Shown here piece by piece: positions 11,076 to 23,589 of a stretch of DNA of 64,000 nt (position 1 is its first letter; each line of letters starts with the position of its first letter). A model generated the notes under the pieces. The model did not search any database. It was not told where the DNA came from and was given only the letters and a program-made list of their open reading frames with translations. This DNA is from Dendrolimus kikuchii (lineage: Eukaryota; Arthropoda; Insecta; Lepidoptera; Lasiocampidae), in NCBI GenBank assembly GCA_019925095.2, contig CM034407.1:6471210-6535209 (forward strand). The letters are read 5' to 3'. The translations under genes and the position numbers were made by a program.

Positions 11076-11686
11076 GTCACAGTCAAGTGTACTATTTGCC
11101 GATTTTTTATTGTAGTATAAGTCCGCGTTTGACCATTCGTCTGATACTAGGCGAAGATATGGTCTAAGCACTCTTAGCTAGAAGATCCCTATTCTCACAG
11201 GACTTGAAGACACCCAGGTTATGGGTATCGGCAAAAAGACTCCGGTGATGACTTCCACTCCTTTGCGGTGCGCGTAATAAAGGTAGGTCGACGCGAAATA
11301 CTTCGTTCGCAAACCTAATCGTACATAAACGTTTGTCATTTTTGTCTCCCAGTCTGTCTGAAAATTGTTTTGATATCCGTATTTGTGTTTGCATTTTAAT
11401 CACTTTAGTTTTTATTTATTACCCTACAGTACGTCTGAAAGATTAAGAAAACCTATATTTTAACAGTTTATCGCGTATCCTTGAAAGAAACGAAGACAGA
11501 CCCAAAGACCTATTAACATTCAACCTATAAGTGACTTGAATTATCTCTAAATGCCCTTAAGTAACAAAGGGTCTTGACATACCATAAATTTTACGTTGTC
11601 ATAATTATAGCCTAAAACATAGATAGAGAATTGAACAGAGAAGCAGCTTGTGTATGCTAAATAAAAACAGAGAATAATACAGCTTA

Positions 11687-12500
<814 letters not shown>

Positions 12501-12874
12501 TATTTACAAATCCGCCTTGAATAAGCTTAGAAACCATCCATTTCCTGGAAATGTAGAATCCCTTACAAATTGTAACATGACAATAATTCAGAACATGGTG
12601 GATGAAATAGTTAATATTTAAAAAAAAACACTTTTTTACGCACGCTAATTAAATTAGACTTTATATAGTACTATATACTCATACTTAAACCTACGCGCAC
12701 TACCATCGCATTGCATTACACGCACACTCCACAAACAAACCAAGACACACAAAGAGCCTAAAAATTAATAACGCAGGCACAGAAAAGAAAAAAACAACAC
12801 ACATGGCACTAGATACGACTATATATAAGTATAGATATAAGGCCAACACTGCACATGCACTTCCTCACAACACC

Positions 12875-13112
12875 AGCATGTAATAGATACACTACTACTA
12901 CTACATTAGTATAAGTTTAGTATTAAAATTAGAATAAATTAATATAATAAGTTATTCTTAAGGTACGCCAAAACAGAAAAATTACTACATATAATGTCAC
13001 ATACACTAACAAAAATAGACAATAAGCGTGTACGGAGTCTCAAATTTTTCATAGAAATTAAGTATTAAAAAAGGGTACGGAACTCGAGTCCGTAGAGATA
13101 TATATAATAAAA
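12875..13112 (+). repeat. Unclassified retroelement 3' end, family R copy 2
   Basis: Second copy, with the identical 19 nt stem-loop at 13076-13094 followed by TA/TAA-type sequence. Confidence 0.55.
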
Positions 13113-13404
13113 AAATAAAAAAATAGACTTTAAAACAATTCTATATTGTGTTTTCATAAAAAGCAGGAGTTTCTCATTTCTATGTATAATATTTTGATAT
13201 ATGTTCAGGCATAACCTTTTTGTTTCTGAGCCGATTTCGATAATTCTTTTTGCATTGAATTCAGTACAGCTTCTGGAGAGCTCTCATATCAATTTCATTG
13301 TTATTGAATACCATATACGATTACTGAAAAGTATAAAATAAGCAAAACATAAAAAAAAACAAGAACAAAGTAGTGAAATATAGACAATTTTGTTTATCTT
13401 TATT

Positions 13405-13720
13405 GTTTTTTTTGTTTTATTGCAGGAGTTGAGCAGACAGGCAGACGGCCCACTTGACGGAAAGCGGTTACCATCGCCTATGGACATTTGCAACACCATA
13501 AGTGCTACAAATGCGCGGCTGCTCTCTTAAGGGAAACTGGAACCTGGTCACTAATGCCGGAACACAACTCAAGATTGTTATGGCGACATACTTTAGACCA
13601 GGGGTGGTAGCCATCCAGTCGGGCAAACGCCCTACCACCTGGCTGTGGGTTGTTTTGTCGTCTCTTACGACAGGCCGCCCGGCCGCAGGAAATTATATTC
13701 TTTCTCCGTTCCTGCACGGA
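13405..13720 (-). mobile_element. SINE family A, copy 2 (full length)
   Basis: Sense is minus. It begins TCCGTGCAGGAACGGAGAAA, passes CCGGGCGGCCTGTCGTAAGA, CACCCCTGGTCTAAAG and GGCATTAGTGACCAGGTTCC, and ends CATCAAGTGGGCCGTCTGCC, CTGCAATAAAA and an A tail. The 5' terminus is the same in copies 3, 4, 5, 7, 8, 9 and 10, which points to a short element of about 300 bp rather than random LINE truncations. No clear tRNA A/B boxes were seen. Confidence 0.78.
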
Positions 13721-13884
13721 TAAAAATTTCGCAGTTCGTCATAAACTTAAACCTAGACAATGCTTTTTTTGTAAATAATCGAATACAATAAAACAAAACG
13801 TAACTTATTTGTATTGTATTCTACCCATAGTCCTTCAAGACTATAAATAGAATACTGAGTCTAGATCACCGTCTTCTATGGATA

Positions 13885-14085
13885 AGGTCCCTAGAAGGCT
13901 GGCTACGTTTCCTCGCTGGATCGCCATACCGATCCGTTGCCCGAGGTAAGCACCAGCCTTCTGATCACCTGAAGAGTCAATGAGTCGTTTGATAAATTTT
14001 GATAGTGGCTCATAGCCTCAGGACCCCACGGTCCAAGCGTCTCGACAGCAAACGGCACAAACATATAACTCAACTCTCACTGAGG
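13885..14085 (-). pseudogene. LINE polyprotein tail, family F copy 4
   Basis: The minus strand reads VPFAVETLGPWGPEAMSHYQ and a diverged RLVLTSG.... block. It is older than copies 1 and 2, with broken frame. Confidence 0.55.
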
Positions 14086-14217
14086 GTTGCATATTTGCCC
14101 CGCTTGAGTGATTCAGCTGTTTCCGCCGAATTGGCTGATCTAGACGTGTTTGGTAAATGCCACTAAACCAAAGGCTTGCCACGCCGCCAGGGAATTAATA
14201 TGAATACATTTGCATTA

Positions 14218-14270
14218 GAACAATGGGCGGCCTTATCACTTATAGCGATCTCTTCCAGGCAACACAGCGT
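14218..14270 (-). repeat. CR1/L2-like LINE 3' UTR fragment, copy E3
   Basis: Minus-strand match to the GGAAGAGATCGCTATAAGTG and AAGGCCGCCCATTG segment of the E family. No tail is visible. Confidence 0.6.
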
Positions 14271-14763
14271 CCAAGGAGACTAAAAGAAAAACTACGAAAC
14301 GATATCAATGTTATTGTTTAACAATTCTAACATATCTCCTTCATGTACTGTGTCTTCAGCTATTAGGACTCTTCCACCCCCTCCAACATTAACGGATTCC
14401 TTGGAAATTATTTCTGTGCACTCCAACAAAGCCGAAATATTCATATACAATGCACATGCACCCATACATTTATTTATAACAAAAACAACAGTTAAATTTA
14501 GGATAAACAAGTAAACGGAGATCAAACGTCTTTGCTCTGCGGGAGAATGTCCGATATAGTCATAAGAAGCCGTACAGACACGTGCCGATGTTGTATTATT
14601 CTAACTAATATTATAAATGGGAATGTGAGTTGGTTTGTTTGTTACGCAATCACCCCTTACCTATGCAACAGATAGTCATGAAAGGAGACGGGGACTTTTG
14701 GGCCAAAGAAATGTAATGAGTTGAGATATGGCTTAAAAAATCATTATATTTTTCGATTACAAA

Positions 14764-15020
14764 ATAATAATAATAATATAATAATAATAATCGGCAGACA
14801 AACACACACATTGTATATCCCCAAATTAAGCAAGTTACGCTTGTGTTATGGGTAATATACAACGGACTACTCTGGGGCCGATCCCAGACACCCAGACCAT
14901 AGTAAATAACGGAGAAAATACGTTTCCGAAATTTACTATACCAGGAATCGAACCTGGAGCCTCTGCGTTGCAGTGAGGTAGGCCGGCAAAGGCTTAGCCC
15001 GCTTAACTACAGAGGCCGTC
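14764..15020 (-). mobile_element. tRNA-derived SINE family C, copy 3
   Basis: Nearly the same sequence as copy 2 with box B GGTTCGATTCC; the tail is an AAT/TAA repeat at 14764-14790. Confidence 0.76.
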
Positions 15021-15125
15021 CAAATGGAAAACATCAGCCCTAAATCCTATCTGGAAGACGTGGAATCTTAAAAATAAGCTCACAAATAAAATAAGTTATC
15101 GATTATCATAATCGATTTATGTTTC

Positions 15126-15437
15126 TTTTTTTTATTGCAGGAGATCAGCAGACAGGCAGACGGCCCACTTGATGGAAAGCGCTTACCGTCGCCTATGGAC
15201 ATTTGCAACACCAAAGTTGCTACAAATGCGCTGCTGCTCTCTTAAAGAGACGACTGGAACCTGGTCACTAATGCCGGAACACAACTCAAGGTTGTTATGG
15301 CGACATACTTTAGACCAGGGGTGGTAGCCATCCAGTCGGTCAAACGCCCTACCACCTATCTGTGGGTTGTTTTGTCGCCTCTTACAACAGGCCGCCCGGC
15401 CGCAGGAAATTGTATTCTTTCTCCGTTCCGGCACAGA
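15126..15437 (-). mobile_element. SINE family A, copy 3
   Basis: Near full-length copy, closely similar to copy 2, with a T run at 15126-15133. Confidence 0.78.
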
Positions 15438-16309
15438 CAAAAAATGTGAATGAATTTCAACAATTATTGATAAGAAAACACTTAAACCACACGATTAATT
15501 CATTCAAAATAACTTAACCTACTACGTTTATAAGAAATATCTAATGCGAAAAAATCTAAAGTAATGCACTAGTACATAAAAAAAAATATGAGCGACCTTT
15601 TAAAATTCAAATTTTGAACTGAAACTTTCAGAAACTTATTATTTTTTGGTCTATAAAATTATACTGTAACGAGGAAAAAAAATTGAATAAAAACAATCGG
15701 TTTTTGGCGATTTTTGCAATCTTAAAAATTTGAAGCGACCTCTTAAATTTTTTTTGAGCTGCCCATGGCGGGTGTTCTTAAAACATCAAAAACTAACATT
15801 TTTTTCACACGAGACTCAAAAACAAACAAAGTCGGTTTTTTTACGCCACCCTAATAGATATATATACTACTTATAATATACAGGTCGACCAGCGAAAGCA
15901 GTCTTCGAAGAATTTCAAAAGCTCCTGGATAACTTTTCAATGTTCAATTCTTTAACATAAAATTAATTTAATCAACACTCTCCCTTTCTACTTTGCTCTT
16001 GTTGGTTCTATGATTTATTCTTCTGATTTCTGTATTTATACCTTTTTACGACTTTGCAACGTTCTCTCCCGGTACAGCAAACGCGTGCGCCGGCTATTTT
16101 CAATAATCTCCTGCTGAGCACTGCTATCGATATTCCCGTAGGCTAAGCTAAAATTAAAAACCGCATTTTTAGACGTCACTTGAGGTAGAAACTGACAATT
16201 TTTTATTTTAATATTATGACACCCAAAATATTTTCATTCTTTCGTGTATGTTTTATTATTCCTACGAGATATATTTTTAAATAAAATATTATTTAAATCG
16301 TGTATTTAA

Positions 16310-16475
16310 TTTATTTATTTTTGTTTCAAGGTTGTCTGGAAGAGATCGCTCTAAAGCGATAAGACCGCCCATTGTTCCTTTACTATTTAATGTGACTACT
16401 ATAAAATGTTGATTTAATGTGTATGTGGTGAAAACAATAAAACGTTTTCTATTCTTTTCTATTTTATTCCTCTCT
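16310..16475 (+). mobile_element. CR1/L2-like LINE 3' UTR, copy E4
   Basis: Shares GGTTGTCTGGAAGAGATCGC and AAGACCGCCCATTGTT, then AATAAAACG and a TTCTATTCTTTTC tail. A truncated SINE copy (A4) begins almost immediately afterwards. Confidence 0.68.
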
Positions 16476-16492
16476 TTTTTTTGCTGTGGGTT

Positions 16493-16561
16493 GTTTTGTC
16501 GCCTCTTACGACAGGCCGCCTGGCCGCAGGAAATTGTATTCTTTCTCCATTCCTGCACGGA
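16493..16561 (-). mobile_element. SINE family A, copy 4 (5' part only)
   Basis: Only the first 69 bp of the element, ending in the CAACCCACAGC segment and preceded on the plus strand by an eight-T run. A short A tail joined to an internal position suggests premature ending of the retrotranscribed RNA. Confidence 0.65.
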
Positions 16562-17418
16562 TCAAGATCTCTCAAGCGATCGAGTCTAACTCCCGCGATG
16601 ATTGAGCCATGGGCTCTCACCCAGTGATGATGCAACACCCTGTCCAACGAGGTAACTATCATAGAAGCACCACACAACTATAGTAAACCCCCAATCATGG
16701 CTATAGTAAACATCATTAAAAAATGTATTTAAAAAATCAAAATTATAAATTATTAGACAGTTAATATAATTTCTTTTCTACTTTAACACCTAAACTTTTT
16801 TGACTACAAAATTTATAAGTTATTTTATAGTGAATTGTTGTACCAAAAAAAAAAACAAATGATCGTGTAATAAGAATAATATATAGACTATGTTAGATAA
16901 ATTATGTTTGATGTAAAAATCAGAAATAAAACTTTATTTACTTATTTGAATACTGTATTTAATCGCAAAAACACAAACTTGATTTAAAAATACACTACCA
17001 AACCATCAATGAATAAAAATATACGAAAATATAAGTATTTCACTGTAAAATTTTGGAAAATTGAAAAAAGACACATCAGAGAGGAACCCTTGATTTCGGT
17101 ATGTAAATTAGCTACTTGTCAATTTTCACGAGAAGGATGTTGTGTGTATGTATGCACAGTGGGAACATGTGCAGACATGCGGGCTACAATTCTCGGGTTC
17201 AAATCCACCGATTAAGTAATAACCCTAAATTGGAAGACAATTTATCTGTTAACCGTTATTAGTGATGAAAAAAATACAAGTTTTTGTTAACCCATCACTT
17301 TTATTATGTTCAACTCGAAGGGATGTACTCCATGTTCAATTGTTTGGGAGTGTGTGAAATGAAGTGAATCGAATTAAATGTAATTCATTTACTATATTTT
17401 TATATATATATTATATAA

Positions 17419-17487
17419 GCGCCTGAATGGCGCTCTGTTGTTCGTGCCTACCCCGCAAGGGAACTGGCGTGAAGTTATGTATGTATG
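17419..17487 (+). mobile_element. (ATGT)n-tailed LINE 3' fragment, copy D3 (69 bp)
   Basis: The shortest copy, retaining only the closing W.SVV.AY block, stop and tail. TSD TATATATTATATAA at 17405-17418 and 17488-17501. Confidence 0.82.
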
Positions 17488-17599
17488 TATATATTATATA
17501 AAAACCTAAAAAATATTTAAATACTTACTTAAATGACCTATATTATATAGTAGGTAGTAATTCTACAACATGTAAATTAATGAAGAGAAAGAAAGATTA

Positions 17600-17700
17600 G
17601 AAAATTACTAACCGGTGCATTTTCTCCGAATAGGATTCGAAACCACGTCATTGAAATGTGACGTGTACATTAGCCACTAAGCCACCCAACACTAGCACAA
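17600..17700 (-). repeat. tRNA-like SINE head, family G copy 1
   Basis: The minus strand has GGTGGCTTAGTGGCTAATG (A box) and GGTTTCGAATCCTATTCGG (B box). No full cloverleaf could be drawn and an AT-rich body follows, so I call it a SINE head, not a tRNA gene. Further tRNA-like pieces are at 58600-58660 (-) and 17150-17215 (+). Confidence 0.5.
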
Positions 17701-18310
17701 CTCAAACTATAAAATATAATTCCTCTAAAGTTTTTTTATATAAGATTGACCGAGTTGCACCTAATATCAAATAGAAACAGAGGCTACGATGGTTATACGT
17801 GCCTTAGGTTCTCTGAGTCTGGCAACAACATTTGATGCAACGCAAAACCAAGCAATAGCGGGGGTTAAAAATAGACTAAACGGATAGATTATCCGTTGAG
17901 GGGTGCACAACGGATATTGTGGGTGAAACACAAGGCGCGCGTCCTCGTGAGAACTGACGCAAAAACCACTAACTCATGTCCATGCATAATTTGTTATGAC
18001 ACAAAAGAACTAGTTCGAGATTAGAACTGCAGCCGGTTCCTAATCTTACTATCCACTCAGTAGGTATATAAATAATACAATAATTATCCTCACAATTATG
18101 TTTAAAGTGTATAAATAATCGAATTCTTGGAAGAGGGCGCTAATAACTGCTTGTATTGTTGTTTACGACATGTTGTTTTTTGTACACTTATGTTATTGGT
18201 TTTTATAACATTTTTTACATTTTGAAATTCTTTGAATCCTCTGGATACTAATAATATACAATATTACTAGTTTAGATAAATTCGGAAAAACTCAAAAATA
18301 TGGGTGCCTC

Positions 18311-19181
18311 TTTTTTTTCAGGCGGGGGAAATGCTATTTACGCGCAATACCGGGTCCTTTGCAAGGTATTAGACCATAGTCGATCATGGAGGCATTCCCA
18401 GAAGGAGCAATCCAAACAATAATAAACCGGTTTGTGTGGAGACTCGAGCCCAAATGGCTAATACCCACTAAAACCACCCTCCTCCGATGCCCCACGCTTA
18501 TGGCAGGAAAGGCATGAGACTTAGAACGTAGTTACGCCCACGCCGATCCTAGCTCAATAAGTGCCTGAGAAAGCCCCTGAAAGACCTATCTCACTTCGAC
18601 GACAGGGGTGAAGACTCCTCTGCTCCCTTGATGCATGAGGGCCCCTGAAGCGGTAATGATCATCACTCTGCAGCATGGCTTGCACCAGGCTGCCAAGCGA
18701 ATCAATCGGACCTACTATTGTCTCGAGTTCAAACCTCTGTGGTGTCCAAGCTGCGCACTCGACTAGCGTATGAAATGCCGTGTCAAGCGCGCCACACTGG
18801 TGGCATTGGGGTGAAGGCTGACAGTCCGCAATCTGAAGGTCAGAGTCCCGCGTTTCCGCGAGAGCCATCGCAACAGCTGCGGTCGACTCGCTTCCACCGT
18901 ATCAACGCCGGCCGCAGGGTTTTCCAACTCTACCGACCAAGATTAGCAGAACCGCGCTGGGCGGAGCAGAGCTCAACGCTGGCGGTCGTCGTCGGAAGGG
19001 AGGGGTGTTTGGGAAGGAGGTTTGGGAGGAAGGGGAAGGAATACAAGGATTTGGAGTGGATAGGTGGGATACCACTGTCACGGGGAGAAGGGGGGAATGT
19101 GACAGTAGCCGCTAAGGGCCCCGGGGACGCATCCCCTTGTACCGCTTCGGACGGAGACGAGTCCAGGGCGGCACCCCCTAG
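18311..19181 (-). mobile_element. R1-clade LINE, short truncated copy with 15 bp TSD
   Basis: The direct repeat AAATATGGGTGCCTC occurs at 18296-18310 and 19182-19196. A T run right after the left copy marks the A tail of a minus-strand insert of about 870 bp. The insert is GC-rich in AT-rich surroundings. Its coding remnant resembles the extreme C-terminus of R1-clade pol. The outer 5' part (about 18900-19181) does not obviously continue that frame and may be leader or rearranged sequence. Confidence 0.88.
18554..18868 (-). pseudogene. R1-clade ORF2 C-terminal remnant
   Basis: The minus frame contains CHQCGALDTAFHTLVECAAW followed by TPQRFEL. It lines up by eye with the C-terminal knuckle region of the intact ORF2 in this window (CHHCDMGDEDTALHTLQECPAW, TEQRREL). 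After about 45 further residues the similarity is lost, suggesting a frameshift or divergence. It has no reverse transcriptase or endonuclease motifs and is non-functional. Confidence 0.82.
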
Positions 19182-19199
19182 AAATATGGGTGCCTCGCA

Positions 19200-20469
19200 T
19201 CAAGTGTGTGTAACTGAAAACATTTGAACAAATGAAGTTTTAGTTTTATAAACATGTGCTTGTGTTTGTGTATTTATATTAATGTATATAGGTATATGTG
19301 TATGTATATATTAATGTATATGTGTGTAAATTTGTTTGTCCTTATTATTTTCATTTTAAGCCGTGTTTGTAATAGGTTACACACTAATTTTAGTATTGCA
19401 CTCTTAATTTATCTTTAACAATGTTATGGTTTAATAACTGTAAACGAACTAAATAAATAATTATCTTAAAAACATTTGTAACAAAAAATTATCGGTCAAT
19501 AGTTCTCGAAATAGGTACTTACTACACATACGTACTATATATACTTTTTCATATATGGAATTTTATAGATTTTTTTATATTTATTTCGAAGCCATATAAC
19601 AGGAACCTTTCGTCATTTCTACAGAACCCTTCATTGGACATAACATAAACTAATACGCACTTGGCCGATTTTTAGGATTACTTAGCTAAATAGTAAAACC
19701 ATGAGATTAGTAATTTCGTGATGTCTGACCGCCTGACTCTCATAGCTTGACCCGCCTTGTAATTAATGTTCAAACGCAACGAGTGACGTGGGTGACGATT
19801 TCCACCCTGTCTGGTTCGCATATCAAACGTATTTGATGTCAATCCTTACCACTGTCACACGGAAGGCATACATCGGGTCGAATTGTGGTCATCTCCGTGT
19901 CACAGTAACACTAGGGCTGATACGGGCACGACAGAAAAAACGCGGTGAAATTTTCGCGGAATCAACGGCGCGATCGTATACTATGTCACATGCACATAGT
20001 GACAAATGCGGTGAAAATAAAAAAGAAACAAAGAGGCGGTGACCAAATTAAAAGACTACTAGCTGTTCTTGTAATATTGTTCGCGCCATGGAAGAAGTAT
20101 ACTTTGGAATCACAATAGGGTAGCTGACACATATCGCAATAAATTCTGAAAGAACGGTCATATAAAAGAACGGGCGCTCAAATACCGTGCCATCATCACA
20201 ACTTTATAATATCATGATATAAGCAATTTTAATTACTGTTTAAACTATAATTAATAATATATTTGACTCTTTATAGAATAATATAGAATTTGTAACGCTC
20301 ATACAAAATCTAGGTGACTTCGTCGGTATGTAAGTTGATAAAAAGTATCTCAGGTGATTTCACTGTCAACTATGCTAATATTATAAAGAGGAAAGATTTG
20401 TATTTTTGTATGTTTGACACGAATAAACAAAAACTACTGGTCCAATTTCAAAAATTCATTCATCTCTCG
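19200..20469. other. No gene recognised
   Basis: AT-rich apart from 19780-20040, which has a short unrecognised frame of 84 codons. Gaps 11076-11686, 12501-12874, 15438-16309, 16562-17404 and 17702-18295 also hold nothing I can name apart from the tRNA-like piece at 17150-17215. Confidence 0.5.
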
Positions 20470-20481
20470 AATCTACATTAT

Positions 20482-20661
20482 ACATACATACATACATACA
20501 AAACTTCACGCCAGTTCCCTTGCGGGGTAGGCACGAACAACAGAGTGCCATTTAGGCTTATTCTTACACACCTCATTTGCCTCTTTGACATTCATAACTC
20601 TTGTCATGCACACTCGTCTGTTCTTAAGGCTCCTGACATCACCTTCTGCTAGTACACGATC
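20482..20661 (-). mobile_element. (ATGT)n-tailed LINE 3' fragment, copy D4
   Basis: Minus-strand copy with TSD AATCTACATTAT at 20470-20481 and 20662-20673. Its 5' truncation point is close to those of D1 and D2. Confidence 0.85.
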
Positions 20662-20963
20662 AATCTACATTATCCCTGATTAATATAGGCTATATAAAAA
20701 GTAGGGCTCCCATACTAAAACTTCAATAATATAACCCATCAATCTGAACAAAATAATTGGCACTGGAATGGAGTTCTACGATTTTGATGAAATTTTATGT
20801 GTGTTTGAGTGGGTCCCGGGGTGGTTTAGATTCACAATTAGACTCTGTAGGTGGTGGTGGAATCGGGTTCTCGATTTTTATTTTTTCAGCGCAGGACTAC
20901 GTCTGCCGAGACCGCTGGTCTTAAATAAATATGTACAAATTGCTATAGCAATCATAACATATA

Positions 20964-21325
20964 CTAGTGGTCGCCCGTGGTCGAAATTCGAACATAATAA
21001 TTAATTTAAATTATAAGTTTGAACATTATGAAGGTTCTGTTGTCGAAGACTATAACTTCTATAATCACGATTTCGCCAAGGCTACACTGTTAATTTGACT
21101 TTAACAATAAACAAAAGGGTATATATGCGTGTGTGTGTCAAATACATGGTAGTGTGTGTAAATTTTTTAAATTGATTTAATGTATTTTTTATGCATAATT
21201 TTAAAAAAATTTGCATTCTGCACTCCTTCTCTATATAAACTATAAGTGTGCGAAATTTCATACTCCTCCGTCCGCGCAATTTTCGTAAAAAGGGGTATAA
21301 AGTTTTTGAGAAAAATAGTTATCAT
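20964..21325 (-). mobile_element. Helitron-like element H2
   Basis: Reverse copy with the intact CTAG end (20964-20967) and the GGTCGAAATTCGAA hairpin region; about 360 bp. Confidence 0.68.
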
Positions 21326-21656
21326 TAAGAACGATTTTACCAACCCTAACCGTGTGACGGTTGACAACATTGCAGAAAGATTATGCAAAGGTTATTGGCA
21401 TCCGTGTACTGCGGTGTCGTGGGAGTGGGACCCAACCACCACTCACCACAAGATGAATACTTGGCAAAGATCCTTGTTCATTATTACCGATATTTATTGA
21501 TAATAAAAGTATTTATGTACCTAGGTTTTTTTTATAAAAAAAATATAAATTCAAAATTTAAAAGTTTTTATTCAAAATAAAGTTCACTAAAGAACACTTT
21601 TTGAGGGTCATACATACAAGTTAAAATTTAATTTTACTGCCTTTTTCATATGTACA

Positions 21657-21712
21657 CCGCTTCGCAACATGTTATTGCTGTTAAGGAGACGAAGCGGCAA
21701 GAAACTCCCTCG
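21657..21712 (+). repeat. Interspersed repeat Q (CCGCTTCGCAACATGTTAT)
   Basis: CCGCTTCGCAACATGTTAT...GAAGCGGC, with the CCGCTTC/GAAGCGG pair facing each other. Other copies are at 63957-64000 (+, cut by the window end) and about 5086-5113 (-). Confidence 0.5.
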
Positions 21713-21769
21713 TAACACGCATATGTATGAGTGTGTGTGTATGTATATATATATATATATATATATATA

Positions 21770-22258
21770 CAGTATAGCCTCTGTAAGTCGAACTTGAAGG
21801 GAGACGCCAAAAAATTCGAGTTATAGAGTTTTCGATTTGTGGAGGATTTCGACTTAAGTGAATTTTTTAAAGAAAACATTCGACTTGTAGAGGTTAAGAT
21901 ATATTCCAACTCATTTTGACAACTGACTCTATATACTTTACATTTATTTCTAAGAAACAATGATGTACATTATCGGTATATTCTTAGTCGGTTTTCTAAT
22001 AATTGAGTTGTTAAGGTTGTAAAATCTAATATTTCTATGTTCGAGATACAGAGGTCCAATTTATTTTTTCGAGGTATAGAAGGAAAATAAGTACTGAATT
22101 TGCTTATAGGGACTCACTAATTATTTCGACTTATAGAGAGTTCAGATTTCGAGCAACGGAGGTTTTGGGGATGAAGGATGAAGGTAAGGGAACACAACAT
22201 TTTTTCGAGTTTGGGAGGTTTTCGACTTATCGAGGTTCAACTTAAAGAGGTTCTACTG
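21770..22258. mobile_element. pogo/Tigger-like MITE
   Basis: 489 bp starting CAGTATAGCCTCTGTAAGTC and ending GTTCAACTTAAAGAGGTTCT then ACTG, with TA on each side (21768-21769 and 22259-22260). CAGTA..CCTCT termini with a TA TSD are typical of the pogo group. The interior carries many degenerate TCGACTTATAGAGG-type repeats. No transposase frame is present. It landed in a TA microsatellite. Confidence 0.82.
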
Positions 22259-22269
22259 TATATATACCT

Positions 22270-22537
22270 ACATACTCTTCCATACGTGGTAGAGCCAGCC
22301 AGGCTAGAATCATTATCTCAATTACGGAATATCGGCGTGAAACGGTTAGCTCTGAGCTAATCGTGTTTCGTGAGATATGTGGGAATTCCGATGGCCCACT
22401 TCTCCCTTCCTCTATCCCATCCTAAAGGCTATCAACGCTTTGGCTTCACCCCTGGTGTTGTAAACGTCTATAGGGGACGGTAACCACTTTCCATCAGTTG
22501 AACCGTCTTTCTATTTGCCAACTTCGCAATAACAAAA
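22270..22537 (+). mobile_element. Retroposon family B, copy 2
   Basis: Contains GGCGTGAAACGGTTAGC, GAGCTAATCGTGTTTCGTGA, a pyrimidine-rich stretch, CCTGGTGTTGTAAACGTC and the shared 3' end. It starts right after the pogo-like MITE. Confidence 0.62.
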
Positions 22538-22744
22538 GCATCTCGTCGTCAACCAATCACCGTCCACTGCAGAAAGTAGGCCTCGGCGATGGCCGATGGG
22601 TCCTGCGACAAATGTGACCGGCCAAAAGCATCTGATGATGTATGTATTGTGTATACTATTATAGTGTATTACTACTTATCAGTAAAATATATCGCATGAG
22701 TATGTATATATTTGTCTTAACCATTTAATATGTATTTTAAAAAT

Positions 22745-22935
22745 CTACGAACACTATAAATAAAGCTACACCTACAAAATAATATAAATCTATAAATAAA
22801 AAATTGACTCCAAATCGCTGTCGGCGGGGAGCGTGCCCAAAATGCTGGCCGCATTTCCGCGTTGGATGGCAACGCTGATGCGTTGTCCTAGGTGCAAGCC
22901 AGCCTTTTGGTCGCGCGAGACCTACCAACGAACAC
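22745..22935 (-). pseudogene. LINE polyprotein tail, family F copy 2 (empty site for D2)
   Basis: Contains CCGCATTTCCGCG and GCAACGCTGATGCGTTG in common with copy 1, plus the AT-rich tail with CTACAAAATAATATAAATC uninterrupted. It therefore preserves the sequence arrangement before the D2 insertion. Confidence 0.6.
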
Positions 22936-22949
22936 TTGAATTTATATAC

Positions 22950-23112
22950 CACCTACATCGCCAGATTAGCTTAGAATATCCTATAAGTTTGGTTCCCTGG
23001 AACAGATCGCTCTAAGCGATATGGCCGCCTATTGGTCTGCCTAAAAATACTGTCATTAATGTATTGTGTCTATACTTTTTGGGGAGCAATAAAGCGTTAT
23101 CTATCTATCTAT
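22950..23112 (+). mobile_element. CR1/L2-like LINE 3' UTR, copy E5
   Basis: Shares CATCGCCAGATTAGCTTA, TGGAACAGATCGCTCTAAGC, GGCCGCCTATTGG and AATAAAGCGTTATC with E1, and ends in (TCTA)n. It directly follows a fragment of family F. Confidence 0.7.
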
Positions 23113-23337
23113 GTATTGGTATAATGTAAATAATTTTACCTTAATAAATAAAAATTATTTTGTATGCCTTCATCAGGCAAAATATGTACATATGTATGTG
23201 ATTTTTAAAATCTTATATATCTGCATATTTCTTACAAATAAATGAATTTGAATGACATTACGTGGAGGACAGCGAGGTTCACCTATTTCGATAAGACTAA
23301 TGAACTAGAAGCCAACGCTCTCATATCGTGTCAACTT

Positions 23338-23510
23338 TTTTTTAATACCGCAGAGGGAATACATTTCGTACTTAGCTGGGCCCTTTAGGGGAAGGACCAA
23401 ATACAGTGAGAAGCGCCGCAACAGACTTGAATGAGGACTCTAGTACAGGCGTTCCCAACTATCTCACTAAACCTAAACCTACGCCTCTAATCTGCGCTTG
23501 AATTGGAATA
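23338..23510 (-). repeat. Retroposon family S, copy 2
   Basis: Shares GGAATACATTTCGTACT, GCGTTCCCAACTA and CTAAACCTAAACCTACG with copy 1. Confidence 0.5.
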
Positions 23511-23589
23511 ACATTGGATCTACTTACTATACGTAGTTACCATATCGACCCGTGTGCCAGTTTGGTCAACCCGATGGCTGGGTGGACCA

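Noticed and set aside
17600..17700. Possible tRNA gene
   Set aside because: A and B boxes are present but no complete cloverleaf could be drawn, and the sequence continues into a SINE body.
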